This document shows, in pieces, positions 13,140 through 25,042 of a stretch of 64,000 nt of DNA; within the stretch, counting starts at the first letter, position 1, and each line of letters begins with the position of its first letter. This stretch comes from Apostichopus japonicus (lineage: Eukaryota > Echinodermata > Holothuroidea > Aspidochirotida > Stichopodidae). The stretch lies in the NCBI RefSeq assembly GCF_037975245.1, contig NC_092568.1:40168631-40232630 (forward strand), read 5' to 3'. Both the position numbers and the translations under genes were made by a program. The notes under the pieces are model-generated. The model was given only the letters and a program-made list of their open reading frames with translations. It was not told the origin of the DNA and did not search any database.

Positions 13140-13432
13140 AACAGTTATTTCTAAACGACGCGTAGGCGACCACAAATGTGGGAGAAACCCCCAATTAAGG
13201 GCTTATGGATTACAACTTAAACGTCGGTTGGCTTCCAATTCAACATTTTTGACTCAAATTTGCAATCTCTTCAGTTTGGAAAGTCATTTCAGATGGGAAA
13301 ACCGTAGATTGTTCTTAAATGAAAAACATACCTTACTATGACCCGGCCGGGGACCGAAGCCCGAACCTCTCGATTGCTATGCCTCATTGCTTCAAATACC
13401 ACCGCCTTTAACCACTCGGCTGCAGCGTCGGT
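13140..13432 (-). mobile_element. tRNA-derived SINE
   Basis: On the minus strand, GCAGCCGAGTGGTTAAAGGC resembles an A box of a Ser/Leu-type tRNA, and GAGGTTCGGGCTTCGGTCCC resembles a B box about 50 bases later. The stretch cannot form a full acceptor stem and runs on into non-tRNA sequence (to about 13140), so I call it a SINE rather than a tRNA gene. The exact 3' end is uncertain. Confidence 0.6.
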
Positions 13433-14456
13433 TTATTATTATATATGATTAAAATTAAATTGATTGACCCTTAAATCGAGGCAAGCATTTAGTGTACCTC
13501 ATTGCACGAAGGCTGGCAACACGCCTGACAAAGCATACGATATATTCCTAACAAGAGTGGATAGACTATAGCTCCAGGTTCAGCTGAAAAAGCTCTTACA
13601 AAAGCCTCTCTCCCCAAATAAACTAGATACTTTCGCACATAGATCTTTGACAATAGCAGTGATTGAGATACTGATATGAGAAGTCTAAGCAAACTCATCA
13701 CCTTTTCGTAAAGAAAAAAAGGTTTATGAATAATTACTTGCCCAAACAATATAACGATAGGTAAAATAGGAAGAATGTTTCAGTTTTAATTTGAGACATA
13801 GATATATTTAGGTCAGTGGGATAGAGAGCGCAAAGAAGTGACGAAAAGAAAGAAGAAAAAGCCAAACAAAGATAGGTTACTTGTGCAATCTGCTGCTTAG
13901 GAGTACTTAATTAGCCATACTAAGGGTAGAGCGAGATTTCTCTGTACAAGTTAACTTGGATCCAGTAATTGACACTTCTAGTTACAGTTCAGTGAGTAGT
14001 ATGACTTTGGATTGTCGTCTTTAATAAATAGACCATCAGCTAAAGGCCGAAATTCGCTTGTTTCGTTCCAGCAACTGCGGGACTAAAATTTTTCTACAGC
14101 ATTGAATACATAAATTAACGAAGATTAATGATACAAAAGTTCTCCATATGCTTTCCTGCATTTTTTTTGCAATGCCGCTTGAAAGATCCAACTACATTTT
14201 TAATGCGTATGTTAAGAAACCTGCCGTGTTACGTTCAAAACTCGTGCGCCAGTGAGATATCTGTATCATGTGATATGAATTGTCCAATGAGCCATTAGTT
14301 CTAAGTGCACTCTTTGTAGAAGAAACAAGCATGGCGGCTCCCACGGGAGCTAGTCAGTCTCCGACACACGAAACCCTACATTGCTTAATGCACATTGATT
14401 TTTGAAGCATTCAGGGCACTGACGAATAAACGATGGACTGAAGTTACTTCCTGCGC
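13433..14456. other. No gene recognised
   Basis: AT-rich. The minus ORF 13489-13749 is unrecognised and lacks convincing splice or start context. Confidence 0.4.
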
Positions 14457-14465
14457 TACCCTTAC

Positions 14466-14800
14466 AAAAAAATCCCACAACAAATACCCACATGAATTTC
14501 CCCACGTGGGTAAAGAGTAGAATCCTATGGGATTTTGGCACGTGGGAAATGAAGTAATACCCACAACATTCACGTGGGAAATAAAATTATGTGGGTTTCC
14601 AAATAATGTGGGGAATTCATGTGGGTTTTCAATTGACATGTGGGAAATGAATCTTGTGGGTTTTCAAATGACGTGGGAAACTAAAACTGTGGGTTTTCAA
14701 TTGACATGTGGGAAATGAATCCTGTGGGTTTTCAAATGATGTGGGGAAAAAATCCTGTGGGTTTATCAATTGAAACGTGGGAAATGGAATCCTGCAGATT
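14466..14800. repeat. Left arm: CATGTGGG-type short repeats
   Basis: Imperfect units of about 30-35 bp built from GTGGGTTTTCAAATGA and CATGTGGGAAATGAATC. The ORFs crossing it on both strands (14385-14985 minus, 14527-14718 plus) only read the repeat. Confidence 0.8.
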
Positions 14801-15591
14801 TTAAGGTCACAAACAGCAATTGATTGTGCTACAGTCGATATATGGTGTATAGGTAAGTTAATTTGCTTTTGAACTGCTGAATAAATTAAATAGTCGAGGT
14901 CAAATATGCACAGACATGTTTTAGTTACATTGCTGAATGATTTATTTCTATAGAACAAATGAAAAACATGTAATACGAAAGGCATTGGATTTAATATATC
15001 ATTAAGATAACCGTTAAGAAAAAAATTGGTTTACTAGTAGGCCAACATATGGACCGTGACATCAAAAAGTTGTTGAATCACTATATTCATATAAAACAAT
15101 AACTTTGGCTAAGTAAAAGTTTGGCTTACGTGGCATGGCTGGAAGTTGTGGAATCAATTCCTAGAGCTGTGACACTCCCCAGTGGTTACTTGCCATAACA
15201 TCACATGGCACTGATATGGTTTCCAATGAGCTATGTATGGCGGCTTATTAACCATTAAGGTTCACTAATATCGCAATATAATTGTGATCGATACGGCTAA
15301 AGAGTGTTCATGTTCTGTAGAATGTTTTGAATCGATCACCTATGACGTTTCAACCACTTTTACGTCACGTCACAGTTCCTTGATCTTTGAAAAATGCGAT
15401 AAAATCTTCCTTCAAAGACACTTTTTTAGTTGTATTTATGACATCATCACAGTGACCTTGACCTTGGCCCACTCAGCCTCTGCGATGACGTCATCATCTG
15501 TCCTAAAGCACATATGTGACCGGCTACCTTCGTATTTATCCCTTATTTGAACACACAGTATATATCCAATTTTCACCAACACCTAAGTGGG
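14801..15591. other. No gene recognised
   Basis: Interior of the candidate fold-back element. It has TGACGTCA-like words and TGACCTTGACCTTGG near 15340-15500, typical of transposon-derived DNA. The ORF 15284-15550 is unrecognised. Confidence 0.4.
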
Positions 15592-15939
15592 GCTCCATAA
15601 AAAACCGAACAGTTGATTTCTGACATCGTTTTTATGGTTTCGGCATTAATATATTGCCTGAAAGCACTGACCAAATCCCACAGTCAAACAGTTCTCTCGC
15701 AATCGAGATCATGTTGTATCAATATGGCTGAGTGAGTGTCGGACTAATTGATGCTCGATGGAAAGTCAACTTGACAAGAACAACAAGAACATCCTGGATA
15801 CACGATTTATAGTACCAGATTGGCTCCATTGAGACCACACTAAAAGTTGATTTGAGATATAAAAAAAACATAAAAAGTACCTGGCAACAGGGTTTTTCAG
15901 AAGTCAGTGATGAGAATCAAGTTTTTTTTTTTATGGAGC
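15592..15939. mobile_element. MITE-like element, about 350 bp
   Basis: The left end GCTCCATAAAAAACCGAAC is mirrored at the right by a poly-T stretch ending TTATGGAGC. The inner flanks also pair loosely (TTGATTTCTGAC at left; GTCAGTGATGAGAATCAA at right). Flanking AAGTGG and GAAGTATGG are similar but not an exact duplication. No coding sequence. Confidence 0.5.
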
Positions 15940-17548
15940 GAAGTATGGCTGTACAAGAAACCAATGGCAAGAAACCAAAAACAAGCCATTAACAGTTCTA
16001 ATTAATCTTATCTGTTATATGCTCTCCTCTCATCCTTTAGTTTTTCTGTCATCTTCATCCGGGATGATTGCCTTTTTAGTGGCAGGATACTTTTTCATTA
16101 CCAGCTCTGAAAAATAAATGAAAATATGGATCAATACATGCAGGGATGTCGATGTGCTTTGAAAGTGCGAGGGGGGGGGGGAGGGGGGCATTGCTTGACA
16201 CGTACTATCTAAGACACTATCAAAGCGCCACCATTGGCGGGTTTGGCCAAAAACGCCTCCCATATTGCTGGAAATGGCACTTCCCAGGCCTGCATCTAAA
16301 CAATATCACATAGCCTACCCATTTAGATTCACATGGGAAATTCAAGAAATCTTTACCAAATGAGTGTAGGCTTCAAGTAAACTATTGAGACTTAGTCCCA
16401 GCATTTGTTTGGAATCAATTAGAAGAATATGTTCCACTGTTCAATCTAGTACAATACACACATAACATAATGTTAATTGGTGTTTAGAATGCACAGGTTG
16501 GTGTTGAGAATGCACTGCAGTACCCAGTAGAAGCTTAGGCTACTCACTGTCATTGTACTTGTGTATTGCAAAACGCCAGCCTAACAACGGTTACACATAC
16601 TGCGTAGCATAACACTAATCATAATAGTAGTGCCAGTGGCCTAACAATTGACTTAGTCTTACCTCCAAGTTTAAGGAATAACAGGTAGGCCGATGATGGT
16701 GGTTAATAATAATAATACTTCCATTCTTCTTTAGACCTTCTTGGGTGAGTTATAGTTGAAAGTTGCTTAGAAATTTTCACAAATGTTAATGCTTATGTTT
16801 TTGCTTTTGAAAATACTTGACAGTGTGTTGAAAGCACCGTTAGTTATACCAATTATTCAGTTAATATTTTTCTCGGTCCCCAGCAAGCTTCCAACATGTT
16901 TACACTTCTTCTCTTGCAGGAAAACGACTAATGTACTGAACCACGTAAATTGCAAGTGGTAGGCTATAGTATAGGCTACTACAACATTACCGATAGGTCA
17001 GAAAAGTTGAAATTCGGAAAATGCACTCGGCCAAATCACTGAAAATAATGAATCCAAACTGTTTTAAACACTAGATCCTTTGACAGAAACAATAAACCTT
17101 GACACTAGAGTAAACACGACAGGAGGTGTTCACTAAAATGAGCAAATTTCCAAAGAAAGTTGATGCAGACGACAGGCCAGATATGTCTTACAATCTATCT
17201 TTAAATTGAATATGGTGTTGAAGTCAAACTTCAACTTAAACCTCGTACAAAATCTGATTATCAAAAATGGAGAAAATTGTCTTAGGCCTTCCAATTTGAG
17301 AGTTTCGTGCCACTGAAAATTGTAAATACAATCAATTTATTTTATAAAATTTTAACAACAATAAATAAGAAAGGATTGAATCATACTATAATTTAAACAT
17401 TAATTATTGTTATCTTCATCTTGATTTGGCAACATGCGTCTTACTTTCATAGACTATGAATCACTGATCTAAATATAGATGCGAGCTCGTCTCAATCACA
17501 TCAAAATAATACAGGTGTATGCTAGTATACTATCACCGGAGGAAGGGT
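15940..17548. other. No gene recognised
   Basis: Holds a G-rich run at 16170-16190 and otherwise featureless AT-rich DNA. The minus ORF 16030-16263 has no recognisable domain. Confidence 0.45.
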
Positions 17549-17965
17549 GACATCCCTATGTTCTTTATGTTCCGACAATACCAAATAATTTTGGACTCAT
17601 AATTTTTTTTGGACCCAAATTTTTCGGACCCAAATTTGTTTGGACCAACATGTTTTTCGGACCCAAATTTTTCGGACTAACATTTTTTTGGACCCAATTT
17701 TTTTTGGACCAACATGTTTTTGGACCAATTTTTTTCGGACCAACATGATTTAGGACCAACAATTTTTCGGACCAATTTTTTTGAGGAAGTTAATTTTTTG
17801 GGCCCAAATTTTTCGGACCAACTTTTTTTGGGGACTCAATTTTGGTCCTATAAATTCGATTCCGAAAAACATGTTGGTCCCAAAAATGTTGGTCCAAAAA
17901 TTTGAGTCCGAAAAAATTGGGTCCGAAAAATGTTGATCAAAAAATATTTTTTTTGGAACATAGAG
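17549..17965. mobile_element. Fold-back repeat of GGACC/GGTCC words
   Basis: The left part is made of GGACCCAAATTTTTCGG and GGACCAACATG units. The right part is the same vocabulary in inverse orientation (GTTGGTCC, GAGTCCGAAAAA). The ends TATGTTCC (17567-17574) and GGAACATA (about 17956-17963) are inverted copies. The DNA could fold into a long hairpin. ORFs such as 17565-17762 minus merely translate the repeat. Confidence 0.65.
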
Positions 17966-18054
17966 ACGTCGGAGCATTGAGTTTTAACCATCTTATAAGA
18001 ACTTATCTCTCATAAAATCTTAAAAATCGACACAAACTGCAAAATCATAAGGGA

Positions 18055-18468
18055 TTTGTAAAAAACCCACATGAGTGTGCTGAAAATCACATGTAAACTT
18101 TAAATCCCACATGGTTTAATCAAATTAATGTGGGATTTATGATAACCCACATGAATATTCCAGGATTTCCCACATCAACTCCAAAATAATGTGGGATTTG
18201 TAAAAAAAAACACATGAATTTCGGGTAAATCCCACATAATCTTGCAATCCTATAGGAATATAACAAAACCATGTGGGATTTGTAGAAAAAACCCACAAAC
18301 TTTCCTGAAAATCCCACATAAATTTAAAAGTCATGTGGGATTTGTAAATAACCCATAGGAATTTTCCTGAAAACCCCACATACACTTGTAAATCCCACAG
18401 AATTTTGCTTATTCCTATAGGAAATGGCCGATTTCCTATGGGTTTTATGTGGGTTTTTTTTGTAAGGG
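18055..18468. repeat. Right arm: CATGTGGGATTTGTAAA repeats
   Basis: Alternating direct and inverted units of GTGGGATTTGTAAA and AATCCCACAT with interspersed TTCCTATAGGAA-like palindromes. They mirror the vocabulary of 14466-14800. The minus ORFs 18120-18478 read the repeat and are not genes. Confidence 0.8.
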
Positions 18469-18470
18469 TA

Positions 18471-21400
18471 AAACACATGTCATCTACATTTGGGTCAATA
18501 TAGAGATAAAATGTACCTGCGTATGGCTTCCAACATTACTATTATTATGTTTTTAAGTTTTAAAATCGTTTATTTATTAGCAGCCGTGGTCACAGAGAGC
18601 ATGGAAACACCCCTTTTCACCTACTCCAAAATTTCTTCCAAACAGCTTTCTGTTTATAACACTTGTGCATACGTAAAGTCGTATGCACAAGTGTAGATAA
18701 ATGATAGACACATTTTGTATCGGAACCCCATAACCGAAAATACTCTAAAAGGGGAGGGTTCCTCCGTCACTAAAAAAACCTACCCAAATGGGCGTAAGCA
18801 AATTATGTGTCCGCAACCACTCTCCCCTCCGTCGCAACAGAGTCGAGCCTATATGGTGTTACAGAAAGTCATATCGATGCAAGCGTTATGTAAGCTTAAT
18901 TTCCCGGAGTGGTGGTAGCATCATTTTGCATCCAGGCCTTCTTAGCGAAACCAGTTTTTCTTTTCCAGTGGGGGAGATGGCACCCCTCCACTAAGATACC
19001 TTTTCAGAACGGGCGTAATCGCAATTGGGGCCCTGCTATCCTCAACCCACTCAAATTCGAATTCATTCTATATAGTGTAATGATAAGTATATTACTATAT
19101 TTATTAATAGACGTTAATTAAAGCCCGAACTGCCTCATAATGGGGATATAAATTTTGCTTTGTTCCTGACAGCAAGACACATTTCAAACATCACGTAGAA
19201 AAAAAGGTTAACATGAGGTTTTATTTAATGTAATTTTTCGAACTGAACTATGATTCAAGAAGTTAACTATATAAAATAGCGCAACACTATAAGTATAGGG
19301 CTTCAATACTAACACACTAAGGATATACATCAGTGTCACGAGTATGCTTGACACAAGTCTAACGACTATCATGCAGCTGTATAAAGTTGCTATGAATATT
19401 CATAAGTTTTCTGTTTTGCTCACGAAGTTCGCATTGGCAACATTCGACATTCTAGTATGCTTTGTTTGATACACTGATTCCTGAATGAATTTATGTAAGT
19501 CTTTGTTAAGATTACTTTGCATAAAATGCAGGTAAAGGGTCAGTATGAATAGGCCGGGTAAGCAGGTTAGGGCATGATATGCGACAATAATATTTACCCT
19601 TTTTTCTCTCTTCTTTCTATTTTTTGGAAGTTTTCTTTGTCGCATTTTCAGGAGACTTCCCTACACATTGTGAATATTTTAGTGAACAAACAAGTAAATA
19701 AGCAAACAAACACATTGTGAGATGCAAGTGGTTCTCTCGGCCTTATTCCCTTTTATGTTTTAAGTTGCTTGGTTTATTGTTACCGTCAGAACTGATGGCT
19801 TAAGAGATATATAAGACAGGGTAATATCTTCATTAAGAGAACAGACTGTTCTTACTATTGTAGGCGAGAAACTCAACCTGTTCTGTGGTATACCAAGTGT
19901 GACCATGTGAATTACGTTTACACTATAATTTAGTATACCATCATACTCCGTACATTACACTACATTTCACTACACGCAAATACGATATAACATACGTCCC
20001 GAGTTTGACTAATTCGATAACGATTGACACTCATTTGACTTAATCTTGTTGCAATTTGTCTTGCAACAGTGATCGATTATGCTCTGTTGAATTGAAGGCT
20101 CGCACACGATACTCTTTTGGGATGAGACAAGATTTTCTTCGAAAGTAGCATACTATTATACCACTATAGTCACAAGGAGAGATTACCAAGCCTGATTTAA
20201 TAGAAGGTAAAATTACGCTGAAAGACATTTTGTAATATAACATTGTTCGAAAGCAATAATTTCAGACTAAACATTTTAGGACACCTACCTACCTACAGTA
20301 TACATCTGCAGAGTGAAACCATTATAGTGCATTTCCCAGAAGTGTATCTATTACGTGTTAACCGTCGTTTATAGGACTGCATGAGCTGCTAAATATGTGT
20401 GTAGTAACTTTGTTACTATTTTGATTTATAGACAAAAAATATAACACAATAAATTGCAATTATTATTATTTTAACTTTAACTTTAACAATGGAAGTAAGA
20501 CAGCAAATACTAGCAAACACAAATAAATACGATCATCTATCGTAACGATGATTGAGTTACGATAATCGTTTAGTTTGCGATAATTCATTACTCTCATATG
20601 TTTGTCATTCTCTTTACGTTAACCCTTTACATTCCTTGTTTGATTAGTTGTGACACCAATATGCAGTCTAAACTATTCACTGGCACTTCTGCTTTATAAT
20701 AGCATGCCCAACCAGTTGTCCCCATGCGTCAATGTTGCACATTAATGTTTTCATGAGAAAATGGCGGCCATTTCCCCAAACATTGTCTGTACAACATAGA
20801 ATATGTCACCAGTGCCATGAAATTGATCAGAACGAGAGTCTGCATTAGTGATGAGGTTTCGCCAGCTATTTTGAAACACATGTCCATTTCTATGTTCAGT
20901 CTACCTAAGGTCATAAAGTATTAAACTAGAAATGTGGTTACGAAAATTCATAACCACTCTACCCATAAGTCTTGGTCTATAGATCCAGGTAATTGCTTAG
21001 TAGCCATTTTATTAATTTCTTCCATCGTTTAAACTATTTAACCTGATTGTCGACATACTGAAATAATCATGATAAACATGATACATGTAGGCTATACACA
21101 AATAATACAAATATATGAATTCAAAGGATGCTTGGTTAACATGCTTATTTCTTTCTTGAAGTTCGTTAAATCGTTTGAAAGTTTTCTTTTGGAAGATTTT
21201 GGAAAGCTTAACACAGAGGTTGAAACTAAAAAGAAGTGGATAAAATGCGCATACTCATTACTATGACAAGAGCACCAATGGTGCAGTAGTTGATAATATA
21301 ACAGTATCATTAAACACTACAACATGTATTATTCACAGAACAAATATACACTACCAATGAATGACGCTATTATGTTGAAACTTTTATGAAACTTATTACC

Positions 21401-22014
21401 ACGTAAGTTCAATGAATAAGGTTAGCCTTTATTTTACACAATCCATAAATTGCGAAATAGAAAGTTCTTGACCTTCATGTGAGATAACAAACATGTGTGA
21501 CATATCCATGTTTTCTGGCTTAACAGTGAGGCAAGTTTTTTTGGCAGACATCAAATGCTCTTTGACCTCTACCAATGGAAATTTTCTTTTTGCTTGCATT
21601 CAAATAGAGGACTTATTGGTTAATGGAGTTAAATATGAAGCAAGTGCAACACAACAATATGAGATAATATTTTGTCACGAACTTTGTTGAAAACTGCTAG
21701 AATATTTATAAGATGAATAAAATATGAGGGAGGTAGTGAAAGATAAGTGTGCCATTGTGTAGTGTGTTGGTGCTTGGAACTTTAATATTAATTTTTTTTT
21801 TTTTGCACGTTGACATTTATATGAAAGAACTTTTCATATCTCAGACAATTTTAAGGGTTGAGGTAAATTGCCTAAGAGCCCAACTTCTCTACAGGTCTCT
21901 TTCATATAAGTTGGAGGTTGTCATGGAAGACATATGAGTGTGTATTGTATATATTACTCCTCTAGTTGGTAATATGTAATATGAGCTCACTTTATTAGCT
22001 CACTTTATCTTGAT
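18471..22014. other. No gene recognised
   Basis: About 3.5 kb of AT-rich DNA. Short ORFs (18490-18696, 18715-19121, minus 19400-19645, minus 20040-20243, minus 20729-20914, 21069-21266, 21493-21690, 21749-21937) show no family motif. I see no tRNA or other RNA gene here. Confidence 0.45.
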
Positions 22015-22310
22015 TGCCATAATAGATGTACCCCCTAAGATGGCACCCGTGCAATTCCAACTTGTGATGTACCCCCGGAAAGATGTAGCCATTATGATGG
22101 CACCCGTAAAATCCCGAATTGTGATGTACCCCGGTAAGATGTAGCAACTATGATCGCACACAGAACAATTCGGTTGAGATTTTCTGTCACTTTGATGTAC
22201 GGTAGCCATTAATGATCTCACCCGTGCAATCCTACTTTGAAACGACCCAAGTTCCCGATTACTGAGATGTAGCCACCAAAGATCGCCCACAGTCCTAGGT
22301 CATTCCCGAC
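22015..22310. repeat. Imperfect tandem repeat, 41-60 bp period
   Basis: Units start near 22025, 22066 and 22122 with GATGTACCCCC, continue AGATGTAGCCA and ATGATGGCACCCG, then AATTCC. Two or three more decayed units run to 22310. The minus ORF 22000-22290 reads this repeat. Confidence 0.75.
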
Positions 22311-22577
22311 CATGATTGGATTTATGATGATATATATTGATATATGTATATATGTATTGATCGCCCACCAGTACGGTACCTATATGAGATCGCATTATAG
22401 TACCTTAAGAAGGATTTTGAAATCATAATCTTGAAAGTTTTCAGCAATGAGACAGGAAGGAAATTCGTAATTCGAGAGGAAAATTAGTATAGGCCCACAG
22501 TTTTGTTATATTAATAGAATAATATATTTGGGTATCCGAATCGTTTAAGACTTGTTCAATGTACTATAATATAGCTT

Positions 22578-22578
22578 T

Positions 22579-22634
<56 letters not shown>

Positions 22635-22702
22635 AGTCAACTATATATATATATATATAGTCAGTCAACTATATATATATATATATATATATATAGTCAG
22701 TC

Positions 22703-22790
<88 letters not shown>

Positions 22791-22797
22791 AGTCAAC
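22578..22797. repeat. (TA)n tract with GTCAGTCAAC interruptions
   Basis: Alternating TA dinucleotides, interrupted by the same 10-mer GTCAGTCAAC at 22632-22641, 22660-22669, 22696-22705 and 22788-22797. Confidence 0.98.
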
Positions 22798-23734
22798 GCG
22801 TGTGGGGATTTTAACGTTTTAAGACCGACCTACATTTTCCCATTATATTCCATTAACCAGCATATTATTGGAAACTTTTTAGTAATATTCCGGTAAGATT
22901 AATTTAATCTAAGTGTTTAAACTGATTAAATGCAATATGCCATCTTGTTCAACAAAGCCTGCGTGAAACTTCTACGTACAGAATGGACACTTGATAACCG
23001 GTAACGAATAAACGGGGAAAATGACCAAAATGTTTCCCCTTTAATCCTAGTTACTTGAATGATAATCTTAGCGCAGGCATAGGCTACTGCATTAAAACGA
23101 CCAGCATACTTATTTTAGGTCGCTGAACGTGTATCTGTATGTTTAATCGTACTCGATAACACGGATAACGAATATGCCTTCGTTCATTAAGAAAATACTA
23201 TAATTACTAATTCTAATACCCTCTGTGTTCATGATCACAACGAGACCAGCGTATATTTAGTATCCTTGACACGCCTTATGTATAACGAAGAGGTTGTAAG
23301 CTTATGAACTGAAAGAGATTGATCAAATTCAACGGCTATTTTTAGGTCCACCAATTACCCCAGAAAGAGCAGGCTTTTCTCCGTTAAACATGCAATCTGT
23401 GTCTTTGTGTCTATTTTGTATTGATTTGCTTCTAACCGTTTTCGTTACGTACATATTCACTAAGGATAAATCTCCCCCCCCCCCAAAAAAAAGGATGTCC
23501 CCACTTTGACGGTCTGGTTTCATAAACGGTAAGTAGGCTCATATAGGAAGGAGATAATAAACTTGCATGCTCTGACATTTTTGTCTTTGGCTTTCATTTA
23601 TGTTTGCTCCATTTTAAGAACACGCATATTCGTTAAGTCGCCACTCGATTACATAGGAGCTTCATTTCGTCATGGCAGACTGGTAATGTCATAAGGAGGG
23701 TAAAAGTGCATTGTTTAGATCACACCCTTTACTG
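22798..23734. other. No gene recognised
   Basis: AT-rich with a C/A homopolymer pair near 23474-23492. A GTAAGT at 23529 (ACG-GTAAGTAGG) could be a donor for an upstream untranslated exon of the gene starting at 25007, but no supporting promoter is visible. Confidence 0.35.
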
Positions 23735-23950
23735 TGATGAGCACGCGAGCACAAAATGAGTGACTCTAAGAGCAAAAGAGCACACCGTGAGCACAAAACA
23801 GTCGTTTAGATGAGCAATTGAGCATGTGCACATATTAGAATTAGCAACAAAACAAAAACGCATGATGTGGTGCATGTGATGAGCATGCGAGTATAGCTGT
23901 AACATGAGTGACCCAAAGAGTAAAAGAGCAAAACAGCACACCGTGAGCAA
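23735..23950. repeat. Diverged direct repeat, about 140 bp apart
   Basis: GTGATGAGCACGCGAG at 23735 and GTGATGAGCATGCGAG at 23876 each lead into GAGTGAC-AAGAG-AAAAGAGC and CACACCGTGAGCA. This is an old partial tandem duplication without coding content. Confidence 0.8.
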
Positions 23951-24039
23951 ATAGGTGTGTTAAAGCCAAGCCAATGTATACGCTTTAACCCACCAGTAGA
24001 ATCACTGTGGTCGAGTTGTACCGACTCCGGTTCGTGACA

Positions 24040-24265
24040 CGAAGATCCGGAAGCTCAGTGGTTAACGCCGGTGCCTTTCAATCATATAGTCCTGACTTCG
24101 AGTCACTCCAAGATAAATGTGTGTCGTCCAGTTACAGAGTTGTTGACAATTGACAATTCATAATCATGGACGTTTAATATGAATCTAAGAGACTGACTCC
24201 GCTGAGCTTGCGGCTTTGATAAGCCAATGATGCTTCTGTGCGAGTTCCTGCTTGCAGGAGGATCT
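24040..24265 (+). mobile_element. tRNA-derived SINE
   Basis: GGAAGCTCAGTGGTTAACGC matches a tRNA-like A box, and GACTTCGAGTCACTCC about 40 bases on matches a B box. A non-tRNA body follows (GAGCTTGCGGCTTTGATAAG) and ends near a GCAGGAGG motif at about 24260. The body may be one of the conserved SINE central domains, but I cannot name which. Confidence 0.6.
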
Positions 24266-25006
24266 TAATACATTTACTGCAAGCAACTTCCCGCCAATAC
24301 CGAGTTGGTTAGGTTTCACTGTGCCATACACTAACAACGGTAGGAAATTATCAGGTTCGTTAACACAAAAGCGTGAAAAAATATCTTGTCAGCTGACCGA
24401 TACACTTAGCGTCGCCAAACACCATCTAGTTTATTTTCTTGAGGTATAATTTACATGCCACCTTCTTTGCTGTTATTTGCTTCCATGAATTTGATAAAGC
24501 TCTTCACTCGACAAAAGTTGCTGAGGGGAAGACAGATGCTTTGTCAACTATTAACTTTCATGGTGTAAAATATCGCTTTTATTTAGTTTTTCAGCAGGGT
24601 TTCTCATCAGGGATTAATAAGTAGTAGTAAGTAGTAGTTCTGCACCGGGAATGACTAAGGAACTTTATGTGAAAGAGATGTAAATGCACTCTTACATGCA
24701 CGATGAATCATTTTGTTGTGGTGTTTGTTAGCTTTTCGGGCTTACGTCGACGTTTGTCAGATGGGTTTGCCAATATATAATTTATGCCAAGCTTGGCATG
24801 CTTTTTAAATTATTAAAACCTTTAGAAAGTTCAGTTAGCACTGTGTTTAAGCCTCATATCATAGCAAAACAGACAACGAAACCATTAGTAGGCAGCAAGC
24901 AATATGTCAAACGCTTGAAAATGGTTTGCATATTGACATCAATTAATATTTGTCGACAATAAGTTACTTCATGTTTACACCTTGTCGCTACAATTTCTGA
25001 TTTCAG
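24266..25006. other. Upstream flank or 5' intron of the microexon gene
   Basis: Ends in a good acceptor (CAATTTCTGATTTCAG, AG at 25005-25006), so the sequence directly upstream of exon 1 is probably an intron and an untranslated first exon lies further 5'. No TATA or initiator is convincing. ORFs 24252-24449 and 24439-24624 are unrecognised. Confidence 0.4.
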
Positions 25007-25042
25007 TTAAACACAGCTACAAACCAAGATGAGTGGAGCAAC
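25007..25042 (+). CDS. Exon 1 with start codon (ATG at 25029)
   Basis: Acceptor TTTCAG at 25001-25006 and donor GTAAGT at 25043-25048 bound a 36-nt exon. Its only ATG is 25029-25031, with A at -3. An in-frame TAA lies seven codons upstream (25008-25010), so the reading frame must start here. It codes M-S-G-A and the first two bases of the next codon (14 coding nt, phase 2). This is a short start exon after a 5' UTR intron, common in animal genes. Confidence 0.7.

Larger units (their letters stand above)
14459..18468. mobile_element. Candidate 4.0-kb fold-back element
   Basis: The left end CCCTTACAAAAAAATCCCAC is mirrored by GTGGGTTTTTTTTGTAAGGG at the right end. Each is flanked by TA (14457-14458 and 18469-18470), a possible target-site duplication. 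Just inside each end lie hundreds of bases of short repeats built on CCCACATG/CATGTGGG words in both orientations. No transposase is readable between them, so it would be non-autonomous. Superfamily not assigned; two separate related insertions remain possible. Confidence 0.5.

Noticed and set aside
13340-13432. Functional tRNA-Ser or tRNA-Leu gene (minus)
   Set aside because: A and B box-like words are present, but no matching acceptor stem or normal anticodon arm could be drawn, and the similarity continues into a SINE-like body.
14385-18478. Minus-strand ORFs rich in Phe-Pro or Pro-Lys-Asn
   Set aside because: They read the CCCACATG and GGACC repeat arms of fold-back elements.
22578-22814. 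ORF of alternating Ile-Tyr
   Set aside because: A plain translation of the (TA)n tract.
24040-24110. Functional tRNA gene (plus)
   Set aside because: Same reason: box words only, followed by a SINE body.
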